A DNA stretch of 64,000 nucleotides from Oscheius dolichura (GCA_932521035.1 OW051497.1:4712001-4776000), one strand, 5' to 3'. Shown: positions 1 to 13,056, numbered from the stretch's first letter. Program-made: numbers and translations. The notes: generated by a model from the letters alone, not told the origin.

Positions 1-170
1 GAGAATCCTTGTTAGCGATGTCGGATACGTAGGGTGCACAAGAACGTAGCCCCTTATCAAGAAGTATAAGTAGCCGGGTTCCGCAAGAAGAGTCGTCGCA
101 ATTCCCGCCTGTTCGAATCAATTGTTTCCAAACCTTCCTAGATATCATTTTTTACTTCTATTTGCAGGTA

Positions 171-1355
171 ATGGCTCAACCAGCTGAAACCAAACTTGAT
201 ATTCTAGTCAAGTCAACGGTTATCAAGCCGGAAGACTACAAACTTCTGACGAAGGACACAAAGGATTACTATGACCAGATGAGAAGGATGATCATAGCCG
301 AGGGATGGACAACCCAGGACCACGCCACCCTTTCCCTGCTTCAAGAGATGCCCAACTGTCACTGCTTCTTTATAGTTCGCACGTCAGGTAACATATCTTT
401 TTTTTTAAAATTAACCGGGTGTTCACATTGCAGACGACCTGCTGTTGGGAGCCTTGACTATGATTGTTACGGATCACATGGTTTATGGAAACACCCAGGT
501 GATGAGAAGAGGATTCCGGGCAGCTGGACTAGGATCCAAAATGATCAAAGCTTTCCTGTTTACTCTTAGAGAAGATCTCAAGAAGAAGCCCCTCGTGGGG
601 AGGGCAGGTATTTGTTATGCTTTACTTTTTGTAGTTATTTCCTTTTAGTTCCCATCATGTGGAGAGCTTACACGAACAGACCGTTCAATGCCAAGTTCTT
701 CTACGAGTTGTATTCTCTTCGCTTTGCCGATCGGGCCGACCTTCGTTCGTTCTTCCCTCTGCCACCTGCCCACAACTACCACGTCGTGTCGATCAAAGAT
801 ACCACCCAGTTCCATTGGTGGATGATGGAATCCATCATAGAATACGACAAAATGGTCACTGGACAAGATAGGACAACGTTCTTGAAAAACTACTTCTCCA
901 TCGATTTTGTCGACGCAGTCGTTTTGTTCGACCAAGAATGGAAACCCAAAGGGATGGCAGCCATTTCCCCAACTGGTAATATTGAGGGCCAGTTCAAGCT
1001 TAACCCAATCTACTGTCAAACACCAGGAGACGCAGGTAATATTTTTTGTCCTAAAAGCAAATACCTCAGTTTTTCAGCTATTCTTGTGCATGCAATTGCG
1101 GACGTTGCTCGACATCCAGATGCCAGTTTTGTAACCCACATCAGAAGGCGATCAGCCGGTGATTGGATTTACAACAGAGCAAAGGACACTAATGTAGGTC
1201 ACCTTCTTGATATGTGTAACTAGTTATTTTAGAAACACCCGCACCTTGTAGGAGCTACCATCTGCGCAACTCACATCCCCGTAGTGTACAAGGACGTCTC
1301 TAAACCTGAACTCATATTCGCTCCCACGAACAGCCCTGCTCATTTCGACGGCTAA
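171..1355 (+). CDS. DUF1248 family protein, GNAT-like acetyltransferase fold
   Basis: Five exons: 171-387, 434-607, 649-1035, 1078-1193, 1233-1355; 338 aa. Introns are 39-46 nt with GT/AG ends. The ATG lies 4 nt behind a TTTGCAG acceptor at 161-167, which looks like a trans-splice site, so I start here. The N-terminal half carries R-A-A-G-L-G (in exon 2), which fits the R/Q-x-x-G-x-G/A acetyl-CoA loop of GNAT enzymes, preceded by beta-strand-like LLLGALTMIV. The C-terminal half resembles the nematode-specific DUF1248 region (conserved YTNRPFNAKFF-like and FVGA/HLVGATICATHIP-like segments). The family has no established substrate; acyltransferase activity is inferred from fold only. An AATAAA at 1385-1390 is a likely poly(A) signal. 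It is convergent with the ANKS1 gene. The family assignment is fairly sure; the function is not known. Confidence 0.85.
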
Positions 1356-1971
1356 CTCTCTTACATATACTAATGTCATATGTAAATAAATCCTTCTCGC
1401 CCTTCAAACTTGCTTTTCAAATGAAAACAATGGTTCTGGATCTGTTAAACCAAACACTCTTTGGGGAACAAAGGAGTTATCAGGCGACGTGTTGCTTACT
1501 TCGCCGATAAGGCGTCGCAAGACCATCAAAGACATTCTAGATAGGTAAAATAAACTTGACTATGCCAGACAATTTTGAAACAATGAGAGAGGGACAAAGG
1601 GAATCACAAGGGAGGGATTAAACGAGGGTCCGAAAAATATATTCTCGTGGTCTCTTCTGATGTATAACCTCCACCATTTTGACGTATAACCTCCACTATT
1701 ACAAGGGACCCTAAAGGTACTAAACTCTCTCGTAGGTCCGTATTCCTTATCTTTACGCACATCGTTAGCACATTTTCCAGGTTTATTACTGCCATCAAAG
1801 TGAGGGTGTCCGGCAGAAAATGTTGCGAAGTGTAAATAAAAAATCTTTATAAATTCATATATAAATAAAAATATATTCCGAGACATTTAAGTAGCCCGAA
1901 TTGCACCGATGTACACTGTCGCGTGTGAAATCTCCGTTGACTGTGGGTAGTAAGTAGAAGAAGGATTATAT
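1356..1971. other. 3' intergenic space between convergent genes
   Basis: This stretch lies between the stop codons of two converging genes and should hold both 3' UTRs. It contains AATAAA at 1385-1390 and AAATAAA near 1548 for the plus-strand gene and a 22-nt-period tandem duplication at about 1662-1699. I see no gene. Confidence 0.6.
1662..1699. repeat. Imperfect tandem duplication, period 22
   Basis: GTATAACCTCCAC occurs at 1662 and again at 1684, with CATT/TATT following each copy. Only two units are present, and no coding or regulatory role is visible. Confidence 0.6.
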
Positions 1972-4900
1972 CTAGACCTCCGATGACACTTGATTTTTAA
2001 GCCTAGAATCAAGAAGATTGAAAGCTTGACCCAATACGCTGATCAGTTCCACTGCGAGATCCTGAAGCGAATACTTTAGCACACAAGAAAGAGAGACTAC
2101 CGTAGTGAGAACAGAAAAGACACGACAGTCATAACAGTCTCGGTTTAACTTGGTGGCAAAGGCGATACAGTTCATGTCTCTAGTATCTTGACAGACAATC
2201 TCAAAAGATGGCAGGGGATGGAAGAACAGCTTGCTCTGTGGAGAAGGATGAAACACTCTGGTGTCCGCTTACCTTCGTTTTACTGTCGAAGATATTCACT
2301 CCAGCCATGTTGATCTTCATGACAATTTGAGTCACGTCCGCGAGGTCTCTGATCTCCTTCTTCAGCTTGTTCATGACAAATCGACTCTTCTCACTCCCTT
2401 CGCTCCTGGCCGATTCGCCGCAGTTGTCCATATTTTTGCTGTACGGAATCTCCATTGAGCCAAAATAATGTGCAGAAAAGATGATCTCATCCGTCAACAA
2501 CTTCTTCTGGATGGGTGTGTACTCGTAGTCGAGTCTGAACATCGGGTATGACGCAAATTTGAATTCTCTTACGAATCTCGCTTTCTGATAGCCCTGTTGT
2601 TGCGAACATGCCTCACGGGTGTGCCCTGGTCATTCTCTAGCGACTGCATGATACGACTAATATGACCGATGCGATTGATGTTCAGTTTGTTCTAAACCAC
2701 TTTGTGCAAAAATAGATTGGAGTTGCTTACTTTGTAATCGTCAAAACCGAATAGGGCCTCCTGGAATTGAACAACAGATCCAAAGCCAGCTTCCATGAAA
2801 TTCGATAAATAAAACAACAATTCCAAGGAGCAAAGCCACGTGGAAAGGTATGTAAAATGGTCTAAACAGGAAGTAGCAAAAATTGTTATACAATGCCCTA
2901 CCTGCTTTCGGCCGGCGATCCTCAACAGTTGACAAATATGTCAAGATTCTGTCCTGAGACTGTCGGTCGATGTTCAAATAAGACATCCACTCCTTAGTCA
3001 GGGAGCCGTGTAGTTGAGTAATCTTATCGAAGCCGTTTGCTACAATTATTTCTCCGATCTGTTCAGCCATAGGCCGCGAAAGGCCTGCGCATGTGTTCAA
3101 CCAGTTGATCATGTTTCCCTAGAAACGTAGCGGTAAGGAGAATATGTAATTAACGGACCTCGTCTTCATCTAAGGACTTCCTCCGGTTTGCAGTTGACAT
3201 GCTGCTGTGGAGGGTAATTGCTTCGACCTTGTTGTCTCGAAGGAACGATGCCACTTTGTTCTCGTAGTCCGTTGTGAAGACGGACTCCCTGCAGATCCCG
3301 CTGCCAAAGGAGGACATGATTCCTTCGATCTCATTCCACTCTTCTTGTTCGTTGATTTGATAGTCGCTGTTTGACATCTGACTACTGATACCCGAACGAA
3401 GTCGAACTTCGGAGGAAATGCTCTCGCTACCCCTAAAACACGTATGTGAAAGTATGAGGAAGAACATACTGGGCTTTCTTAGGGCTTGAAAATTTCTTTG
3501 GTGAAAGAGGCGACGGCGGGGAGGTAGATATTTGTGAGATCACAGGAAGTGAACATGAGGAAGCTACAGTACTGTCACTAAGCTCCGTAACCGACGGTGA
3601 GATGATTCCTTTGTGGTTGTCGGCATTCAATTTGGCGGAAATGTCAACCTGCATTTTATGAATTATATGAACATGAGCATGCTTACACTAACGTTCGTAA
3701 CCAATGTATTGAATATCTGCCGTTGTGAGGTAGTTGGAGAGGGCGGATTGTTCTGACCATCTAGCGACAATGACGAGATGGACACGTTCACAGTATCCAG
3801 AGAAACGTTATCTGCTGCACCCTGAATTAGAATTCAAAGATTTGTATACATAGATAGGCAGTACCATGTAAGGATCGGTAGAGTGAACTGTCATAGAATT
3901 AGTGAAGACGCTGGCTCCGTTTGCACTAAGTGAGCGATATTCTCTCTCGGGTGAGGAGTGTGACAAGATACTCGCGGTGGTACTTCCTGTCATCTCTTCG
4001 GGTTGAGCTAGAGGAGCGCGTCCATCTGGCTCAGTTTCTGTCATAGAAGGCGATGAAGCTGAAGGAAAAGGGTAAAAAAATGGAAATGACCAACATCTTT
4101 CAAGGGTTGAGCAGGCAAAGGCAGCGCTTGATTCCCTTGCTTGCGGATTTCTTGCAGCAAAACATGGACTAGTTCCCAGTCCTAGAGAATCTTCTCGTAG
4201 ATCTGCAGCACCATGGAATGATGTTGGCGTGGCGTCGTGTTGATAACTCTTTCTATCCTCGCTTTGTACCTCTGCTATTGGTGAGAACGTCGATTTCAAT
4301 GAAGGTCTCATTCGGGGAGCTAGAAAATGCACTACTTTTAGAATTTTCTATTACTTACTGGTTGGAAGTGTTTGTGTGCCATCTGTGATTTTTATATTTT
4401 TCCCAAAAGCCCTTCCAACTGATCCACCAAGAGAATTACTCTGGTAGGTAAGCTTGGGAGAGCTATCCAGGCTGGGACTAGGCTCCTTTACCACGTTTTC
4501 GAAGGAACATGTTGGGTTATAGGTGATCGACGCTCCGTTCTTCTCCACCTTACTGCAAGACGGGGCAGCATAATTTGGGTTGAAGACGTTTGAGCAAGAA
4601 GGAAGGATTGTTTCTCTCTTCGGTGAGGCAGTCATTCTTTGAGGAGACAGGTTGAACGGCATAGTATTTATCCTCCTATCAACAGATTTGTGCTTTGCTG
4701 CATATTGTGGACAGGTCATCGGAACTGGAGCAATTCCACTCGCTAAATGACTTATTTACAAGAATTAGTAACGACTCACCGATGCGACTGTTCCAATTTC
4801 TTGGTAGAGTAGACAACGCATTTGTTGGATAGCTAGGAAGGACTGTGCTTCTCCCCAATGAGCTTCGATATCCCATTTGAATGTTTCGGGAATTTGAAGG

Positions 4901-6271
4901 AAGCGGCTGCCAAACAGCGTCGCGCTCCTCCTGCCTTCGATAGTCTTTCCCATCAATGCCAGAGTCACTAGAGCTGTTGATGTTCGACGTCTCCCATCGT
5001 TGGATATAATCTTAAAAAATATACTATACTAATAAACTGTATGATTATATACCAAACAATAGCTTGTAGCAATCGTTCCATCCGTCCCTGCTCTGGAGCA
5101 ACTGTGTTATGTCTGTTTGTTGTTCGTTCTTTTGGAGAGCTTCCAACATTTCCAGCGCAGTCTTGCCATCACTATTCCGTAACTCGGGGTTGATTCCACT
5201 TTCAATGAGAAACATGACAGCTTCGGGTTGTCCAAACAAACACGCCACATGCAAGGCAGAGCCTTCCGTACCCACAAAGTCAATGTCAAAACCCGCTTCT
5301 CTGAGTACCTGGAATATTTGCTCTAAAAGGAGCGGAACCCGTCCTACCCGAAGAACTTTGATATGTGAATAACGTGCAGCTGAGTGTATGGGATAGTTTA
5401 TGGAATGACGACGGGAGTATTCGGATGTCTGAGAAGAATCCGTTGCACACTGGAACAACGAGTTAAGGAAAAAGGAAAAGTAGCTAAATGCCTGAAGAGG
5501 AAGTTCTGGACAGAAGGCGCAAAGATATTGACAGACTAACGCATGTCCTGTCCTGGCAGCGATATCCAGTGCGGTATCATTCCGAGCGTTTCTCAGATAT
5601 CCGTTGGCACGTGCCTGAAAGGAAAAGACTTTTTGAATACAAAAAAGAGCATACTCCTAGTAACAGCTTGATGACCTCGGAGTATCCATGTTGAGCTGCA
5701 AGGTGAAGGCAGGTCTCCATCGAACAGTTGACGCTGTCTACGATTTCTGGCGACCTTTCCAGCAGCCGCTGAATCAGATTTCGTTTTACGCAAAAAATAA
5801 AACGAACCTTCACAATACTTGTGTGACCATTCCACGAAGCCAAATGAATTGGCAGGCATTCTTTTTTATCTCTCGTTATTGCTTGCAAGGGATCCGCGTC
5901 TATCAGAATCCCCACGATGGCATCGTGGCCGTTCATTGCTGCCGCATGGAGGGGTGTGAATTGAGAAGAAGCATCTCGAATTTGCACGAGCCATCCGGGA
6001 GTAGGTGTGTTGGAACGGGTGAAACTGAAACTAATGCAATCAATGAGATAGTGCAGATATTCAAATAGTGCAATTAGAGCACCGCCTAGTTGTTCGCTGA
6101 TCCAAGACAAAGCCAAAGTTAGTAGTTCGACATTTAGAGAGTAACTCACAAAGAAGTTCTTGCTCGTTTGTTGGTTTTCTGATTAATGTAGGCGGCAACT
6201 TTTAGCAGATCTCCCTTCTTGCAGGCGTCGAAAATCTCCTGCTGAGCAGCTGTGAGCTCTTTGAATGGCAT
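1972..6271 (-). CDS. ANKS1/Odin-type adaptor: ankyrin repeats, two SAM domains, PTB domain
   Basis: Eighteen exons (high to low): 6271-6150, 6024-5808, 5768-5655, 5614-5348, 5308-5053, 5010-4780, 4742-4359, 4319-4095, 4058-3865, 3821-3687, 3648-3470, 3432-3159, 3118-2902, 2861-2731, 2691-2573, 2534-2273, 2235-2101, 2061-1972; 1183 aa. Residues about 10-325 hold roughly seven ankyrin repeats (FTPLHAAAMNGH, LPIHLASWNGH, TCLHLAAQHGY, SALHVACLFGQ). A Ser-rich linker covers 330-860. SAM1 (MINWLNTCAGL onward) spans about 868-935 and SAM2 (STWLCSLELLFYLSNFMEAG) about 942-1000. The PTB domain covers 1030-1175 (FSAHYFGSMEI, INMAGVNIFDS, DLAVELISVLGQAF). The order matches ANKS1A/ANKS1B, adaptors acting downstream of Eph-type receptor kinases. 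The start is the first ATG in frame after a TTTCAG acceptor near 6304. The 36-nt intron 4094-4059 keeps the frame open, so its removal is inferred. Exon 4 contains a hydrophobic insert (about residues 170-190) whose status is less certain. Confidence 0.88.
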
Positions 6272-9200
6272 TAGTTCACGTAGCTGATCGGGTGTCCATG
6301 TATTCTGAAACACATTTAATGACTAGGAGTATCCCAAGGAGAATATCAGAGACAGATCACATATAACTGATAGGAAGGGCCTATACCATTTTTGGCTAGG
6401 TTGCGGGTAGTGTGAAAAAGTGGTTGCGCCACTTTATTCCGTACCGCACCTGCTATTAATCAGCGCGGAACATGTTTCTGTGAAATCGTGCTATGGCTTG
6501 TCTGTCTAATTGCATCGGTCAGGAAGCGGTGCGGCTTTGAAAAGAGAATTTTTTGAAGAGGAAGGACGCTTGCTCAAAAACGTGTAACGCCTGGCACATG
6601 TCCCGGCTGTTTATCCTGGACGATCAAACAGAACCGAAGAAAAGATCATATGTAGATCATAAGTGGACGACGCCGGTTTCATCCTCATGATGGATGTCTC
6701 TCGGCATGGTTCGGTACAAACAGTAAAAGGGATTCAATGGATTGGGGCAATGCCGTGTTGGGGTAAGCCATTGCGAGAGTCTTCAAACACAATGTGAAGC
6801 GGTCTTGGAAAAAATCTAATTTAAATGAGGGGGAATGACGAGCGGTGTGGAATTAAAGCGAGCAAAAGTATCATAAAACATGTGTGGAAGATGGCGTCTC
6901 ATGGCCAGGAAAAGACGGGTTTCGGGAGTGAGAAGAGAAATAAAAGCAGGAGACAACAGCAGTTGCATGCCTGCGTCCCGCATTTACAACGCACCGCAAT
7001 ATGCGAAGGCAGTCCCTAAAGGGAGCGGAGCCTATGATGCGGTCGCCCGCGTAAAAACTAGCGGACCCTACGGATAGAAGATACTTCCAATGCAGATTGA
7101 CGATGTGGGGTGCCAGCGGCGCATTGACCACGTTAACGCGATTAGAGGGCGCAAAACGATAGGAAGCGGGGCATTCTCTTTCTGAGGTACAACAATGTTT
7201 TCTTTGAAGAATAAATATGAGGGGGTACGGGGCATTTGTCAAGCAGACGGCATCATGCAAAAATGTGGCTCAGTTTATGATAGCTAACATTTAGGAGGTG
7301 CTAAACGATGTACTACGGACCAGCTGTCAAGGAACGGCGGAAAACTACCTGAAATAGCATTAGTGGACACCGAGACAACAACTGCTCAGCCGTAGTATAC
7401 ATGGCATGTTACCATGGGAAGACATCACCTTAAACCAAAAAGCAAAATTCAAAGGGATTAAGTGAATAAAACCGGGCGACGCTTAAGCAAACACAATGAC
7501 GAAGAAGCTTTGAAGCAAGCAAAGGATCTCAGGTTGCAAAGGAAGTCAAAAATATATCGAGACGCCTTGCCGCCGCTCGTAAACGAACTCCCTGTCCCGA
7601 CCACTGATAAGAGTCTACCTTATAACCCCCGAAAATGGGCACCCGTCATTGCTTGGCAACAGCTGGAGCCCACCGGCTGTCGGAAAGTGAAAACGGAGTC
7701 AGTTATGTCGCGGGACATGGGATGGCCCCGTTTCGCATAAAAATGACACACTGAAACAGATCCCGAAACTGGGGGAGAGAGAAGCGAAGATAATTAGCAT
7801 AGGGCGCATTATGATTTGTCGCATCTCTGGCTTAGATCCACATCTTTCGGCTTCTTATCGCCGCGGAAAGAGGACAAGAAGGTTAAGAGACTGCAAGAAG
7901 CTGAATTTCACCCCCCCCCCCCCCCCCACTCTTAAGCGAACAAAAACAAACTCAATGACTTTAAAGGACCCACGAAGTGACGACAAAAGAGCAGGCAAGC
8001 AATTAGAGAGACCATGCTCACCAATTTTGGAAGAGGAAGAAACATGGCTCGTTCCTACGGAATTGCAGAACTTGTATTCGAAAAGCGGAAGGCTTTCGGG
8101 GATAAAAACGGAGCTGCATTGGCCGATAGATGAATGACCCCTGGGCGAGCTGGAAAACGATGGCTCTCTCGATAACAACTAAACAGCCGCTTTCCAGGCA
8201 GGTGAAAGTGGAATAAGGTGTACTAGAAATGAGTCAGGGGGTAGTAACTTCCGGATGAGTTAAGACTAAGTTCCGCAGCACTAACTATCCTGGGACGGCC
8301 TTGGGCGAGAGATGAGGGCGACTAATGTGTATTACGACAATGTCTGTACCATTTGGGTGACATTCATTAAAGGTTAGCCGAGTGTTCCACATATTTAGAG
8401 TAATGTTTGAACATGACCAATGGCCACGGAGGAGACAAGTGATCAATCTATTTCATGCGTTCCGCCGGAGCCAGCTGTGTTCGGAACAAAAGCTGTTAAA
8501 GCCCGTTCTTATCAGAACTTGGACAATATTAAAATGGAGCCAACTGGTCTTGTTCGTATACAGCCATTTGTCTACGCCCACGTCCATTAGAAGGGACGGC
8601 TTCAAGCTCATCCATCCACCTGTCTTCCATGGAATTGCCTTATTTTGTGCTCAACAAAGAACCTCAGCTGTACATGTGGAACAAGCGTGTTAAATAATAA
8701 ATAAAAGAAGTGTGGTGGGTACACGGCACACCATGTTGACTATCGGTACGCGGTCGCATAAAAGGCGCTGAAGTGAAACGAGTGAGCCTCTCGTAACAGG
8801 CAAACATTCTCTTGTGGTTTCCCGCCCAGACGCGCTGCAGTCATCACATTATTAGGAAATCCCCTAGGGATGCTTTATATTACAAAGTGCAACCGACAAA
8901 AAGGCTCCAGGTCAACCGTCTGTGTACTAAAAATAGCCGAGAGGGGCCAATTGATGACAGGTTAAGGGGACGCAACGCTACATACGATACTTCTCTACGA
9001 AGAGGTTGCATACAATTGTAGGAAAAAGAGCCTGATGCAGAAAAGGGGGCACGCATTTGGGTAAACGGTAATCCCACGCTCTAAAGCAGCATTTCTGCGG
9101 TCTCTAATGATCTGGGAATCTAAACATGACTCAGGGGCTCCTAACGACACTTCAATACACCGGAAGCATTTTAATTAGCTGGAGGGAAGGGTGGGAAAAA

Positions 9201-10818
9201 TACACGGCTATAGCGTTGCGCAGCTCCCGGTGGTCAGCTGTAATACGCCGCTTGCGGCTTGACCGCCAGTTTAATCGGGCCTGCACTCATAAGAATAGTC
9301 GCAATTTGCTCGCAAGACATGCACAAGATGAGAAACACGCAACGCACGCGAGGTTAGTCGTCAAAAGCCGAATAGACAACCGGGCAAAGCGGCAATGCCC
9401 GATGATTAAAAGCCACCACCTACCGCCGTGAAAATGCCGAAGTCAGGCATGGAGGCACTGAAGAAGCGAATACGTCGCCATGAACGGCCCAGGAGACTCG
9501 TGCGACTCCCCCGGTTGCCTTGAGCTGCGAGGCCACTGAAGAAGTTTGGCTGCATCTGAAATTAATGATCTATTAAGAACTCTCAGAAACACATAAATAG
9601 GAGATAAAGAAGAAGAAGGAAAATGGGGTGAGTGGTCGTTATACTGCCCAAAAATATGACACTAATTATACCGAAAATTGTGATCAGGTATGATAATTCG
9701 TGGGATGAAGAATATTCGACTCAATTACTCGAACATAAAAGTTAAGGAGTTCAAATCGAAGGCGGAGTCGGATCCGTGGCGTTAGTTTCTTGAGAGTAAA
9801 CATGTTCGGCAAGGTAGGGAGCAATAAAGGGGATAATCTGAAGCAGATGTGAATCGCATCTACAGAAATGAACAAACACTTGCTTCATTTGGCCGCAAAA
9901 GGGAACCGCCTTGAGTTATTCACTCTGTCACCAAGTGACGGGCTTCGTCGATCTCAGTAAGAAGCTTCAAAGAAAGGTGAAATATAGTTGGGCGACTGAC
10001 CGCAGACGAAATTCAATCCCAAAAGCATGATTCACAGTCGGTCGGCATGATTCAGGGGTTGATGTTGTTCGTAGCGGCAATGAAACCGTGTATACAGTTT
10101 ATCTATAGCCCAACGAGGAGACTACGAAGAACATGGGAACATGTCAAAAGCTACTAATGGATTCCGGGGGTCCGTGTAATTTGAGTTGTTTGCTGGACCT
10201 GACCACCTTTAGAGGTGTGGCTCTGCTCGAAAAGCTCACTTGCCCTTCATAGCTCCAGAGTAAACATTATGGAAACCTTCGATCATGGACTCTTTATGTG
10301 TTTTAGGATAAAAATTGATCAAAAGATGATAACTTTTATAAATTACGTCCTCCCGTAAGAAATGAAGCATAAGGAGTACAACTAAGATGAATACGCTTGT
10401 TCCGGTGCATATGCAAATGCGGGCAAATTGCTCTGTCACTCTAAATGCAAAGAGGACTCCAATCAGCCGTGAGCGGTACGGCCAACCCGACAGACTGATA
10501 TCTGTTTGTTTCGACACCGCTTCTATCCTCTTTTTTCTGGTATGCGCGTCCTTTTTCATAAACAAAACAGGAAAGGAATTACATATGACCGGGAAACGGC
10601 GAAAATATTTCTGAAGGAATGGGGGCAAGGGAGGTTGCATGGCACTCTGGAGGTATCCAGGAGCTTCCCATGCGACTCTTAGCTCATATTAATTTATGCG
10701 TCTCACGTTCGTCGGGAATGTATTAACGATTAAAATTCTAGAAAATATCAATTTAATAGCAGTCTACCCGTGAATACACGTCCATAGAATGACAAAGTAT
10801 GAGATCTTTAAAGACTCG
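6272..10818. other. Purine-rich intergenic block
   Basis: About 4.5 kb between two minus-strand genes. The plus strand is purine-rich over much of it (for example 41 of 60 bases at 7501-7560). It contains a 17-C run at 7911-7927 and a short ankyrin-like reading frame at 9869-9958. Several open frames of 60-130 codons exist, but none has splice structure, family similarity or coding-like composition. I see no supported gene. Confidence 0.6.
7911..7927 (+). repeat. Poly-C tract (17 C)
   Basis: An uninterrupted run of 17 C on the plus strand (G on the minus strand) in otherwise purine-rich intergenic DNA. The minus strand could form a G-quadruplex. In C. elegans such G/C tracts are known deletion hotspots when the DOG-1/FANCJ helicase is lost. 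Confidence 0.9.
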
Positions 10819-13056
10819 TTAAGGGTGTAGTTCGTCGTCCCTAACAGAAGCAGTGCTGAAGGTACTTCTCCCACTCAATGCGTCGCTGTCAACCACAGTC
10901 GGTGTGATTATGGATATCCCATCATGGTCTTCCTTCTTTCTATGAGTAGTGGTAATAACGGCGTCCTCGTTGTCCCGGAGAGACGGCGGGTAACCAGGAT
11001 GCGGAAGATCAATCTCTGCAGTTTATGTATACTAGTGAAGAATGGAAAGCTAACCAGGAAGAGAACTCGGAAGAGACGACCGTGATATACGGTAAAAGCT
11101 TTTCAGTCTGTCCGCTATCCTGGAGAGAATGTAATGTGCTCCATAGATCAACATTTGCATAAGGGTGATTATAGATAATCCAAGGAAGAAGCCGAACTGT
11201 CCTAGGAGAACAAATTACTGCCACACGCGCCTTTACCTCCAATCTGTGACATAAATCCAGGGACGGATGTGGTGTAGACCTCTTTCACGTACTCATACTG
11301 TAATCGGTGCTCTACTCGTCCTTGCTGAAATGACTCACCTGCAAATCGTTGAAGGACACTTCCAAGTTGAAAACATAATCCTTGAAGGGCTGCAGTGTTT
11401 GAGATTGTTGAAGAGCTATTTGATAATCCCATCTCTTGCAGCCGGGAATGCACTGAAATGATAGTATAAACCAATTAAGACATTTCCCCTCTCACGTTCT
11501 CAGTAACATGGGCAGAGTTCCAGACCAATTGGACATTGTTATAATAAGAATCCGCGATGACAGCTGGCGGGCAAATGCCATTATGAGGGGGTAGGTTCCC
11601 TATATCCTGGAGATACGGGAGAGTACAGTTGAAAGGGTAGACGATATTAGAGAGAAGCCACTTTCTTATCAGGCACTGAGCATTTCTCCCAAATATCCAA
11701 AAAAAAGATGATTGAGAAGGGAAGACTATCAGTCTCACCTGATTGGTACAAACATCTTTATTTTGAATGAGCTCTATGTATCTGGCCGTGAACCGCATTC
11801 TGTTCCATTCATTTTCATACAGATAATATCTTGGAAAGTCCACGACGTCCACATAATTGTCGGTGATATAAACAACCATTTGCGGCTAACAAAGTGGGTA
11901 TCTGTGGTGAATGTCGTCTTACCTGCGTGTAATTGTAATCAGGATTGGTCACACTGCTTGTCGCTTTAATGGACAATATCAACCTGCCAATATCATCTGC
12001 CTCCGTCTGCACAAAGGATTTCTAAAGACGGCACAATCCCACCTGATTAACGTGTGGCCTTGTTTGGTAGCACAATCCTCTCCTCATAACCCATTGTTTT
12101 TCAAACAAATCATTACAACAATCCATTACTTTTCCCGCCAGTTGACAATCGTAAAAGAGTTCCTCGCATTTATACCCGTATTTATCCTGAAACCGCTTTT
12201 GTGGAGGTGTAATTGTACTATTGAGTCATGCCTCCCCCTCCGGGAACAGCCCGGCTGTTTGATCTTTGCATAGTACAGCAGCCAAGCACATATTCTACAG
12301 CTTACCCATATTAGATTAAAAAAGTCTATTGTTGTATATCCACGAGACCAAATCTTATAGAGATTGTTCAAATAGCTCATGTAGGTTCGATTGAAACTGC
12401 TCAACGGATCCATGTTCTCCAAGCCGCTTCCGCCTAACCAAAATCTGGAAATATTATGGTGTCAGTCTAGCCATTATGTTTTAAATTCCACCTCTCCCGC
12501 TTACCTCAAAAGATCGAGACTGGTGTTCTCATCAATGTCTGGTATGCTCCCTTTGATATCTCCCATGATCCCGGTCTGATTGAAAGAGTCCGGTACTTTT
12601 GGGCATACCGTCAACGCCGGCAACTCCAAGCTCTCTACCTATAACAAGGTCCTATCTTTCTATACAGTAACCACTAAACCAGTCGTATTGTTGTGGAAGT
12701 AGCCGTTGGTCCGTCTATATATTCTAAAATGACAAGTGTCGTCGTAGTGGTTCCACATATTATGCATACGGCCATCACGAGCCACCAAAATGCTTTCATT
12801 GGCTTTGTTTCACTCAAAAGCGCCTGAACAAACATAAGCGAACAGACAGATCATCACAATCGTTTATATCCGAGCCCGACTCACCTGACTCAATCCGTGG
12901 ATTTCTCCCGTCCATGGTGGAGGATCATTCTCGTGACATGAACACTGCTTTTGCGGTTCAGGTAGATACATTTGCACCTGGAAAGGGATATTGGAGTCTC
13001 CACTTTTTAGAGAGAAATAAACTAACCCGTTGTTTGATGGAGGTTTTGGTAGGCAT
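10819..13056 (-). CDS. DEG/ENaC (degenerin/ASIC-type) cation channel subunit
   Basis: Thirteen exons: 13056-13027, 12977-12885, 12823-12680, 12638-12505, 12444-12306, 12186-12052, 12021-11923, 11885-11739, 11675-11496, 11452-11339, 11297-11237, 11201-11055, 11015-10819; 539 aa. The family layout is clear. A cytosolic N-terminus has the gating His-Gly (EIHG, about H37-G38). TM1 is about 50-73 (FWWLVMAVCIICG). Next comes the ELPALTVCP post-TM1 motif, then a Cys-rich extracellular domain (CNDLFEK, RGLCYQ, NKDVCTNQC, ICPP, CIPGC). TM2 starts with GGQFGFFLGLSIITL at about 425-447 and is followed by a ~90-aa Ser/Thr-rich tail. These channels are trimeric, amiloride-sensitive Na+ channels gated by force, acid or peptides; the gating stimulus here is unknown. 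The N-terminus is short for the family. The intron at 12051-12022 is only 30 nt (or 21 nt with another donor) and is the weakest junction. Exon 1 is supported by frame and by an acceptor (GGTATCAG) just upstream. Confidence 0.88.

Noticed and set aside
105-125. tRNA B-box-like sequence GTTCGAATC
   Set aside because: The flanking bases do not form a T-arm stem and no A-box or acceptor stem is found at the right distance.
645-1019. 124-codon antisense frame across the DUF1248 exon
   Set aside because: It mirrors the real plus-strand coding exon and has no features of its own.
2201-2542. Minus-strand frame running past the PTB exon to residues after the AAG-GTAAGC donor
   Set aside because: The part beyond 2273 is intron; the PTB domain resumes at 2235 in the proper frame.
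10637-10673. Nested short inverted repeats (GCATGG/CCATGC and CTGGA/TCCAG)
   Set aside because: Arms of 5-6 bp with unpaired bases between are expected by chance in 64 kb.
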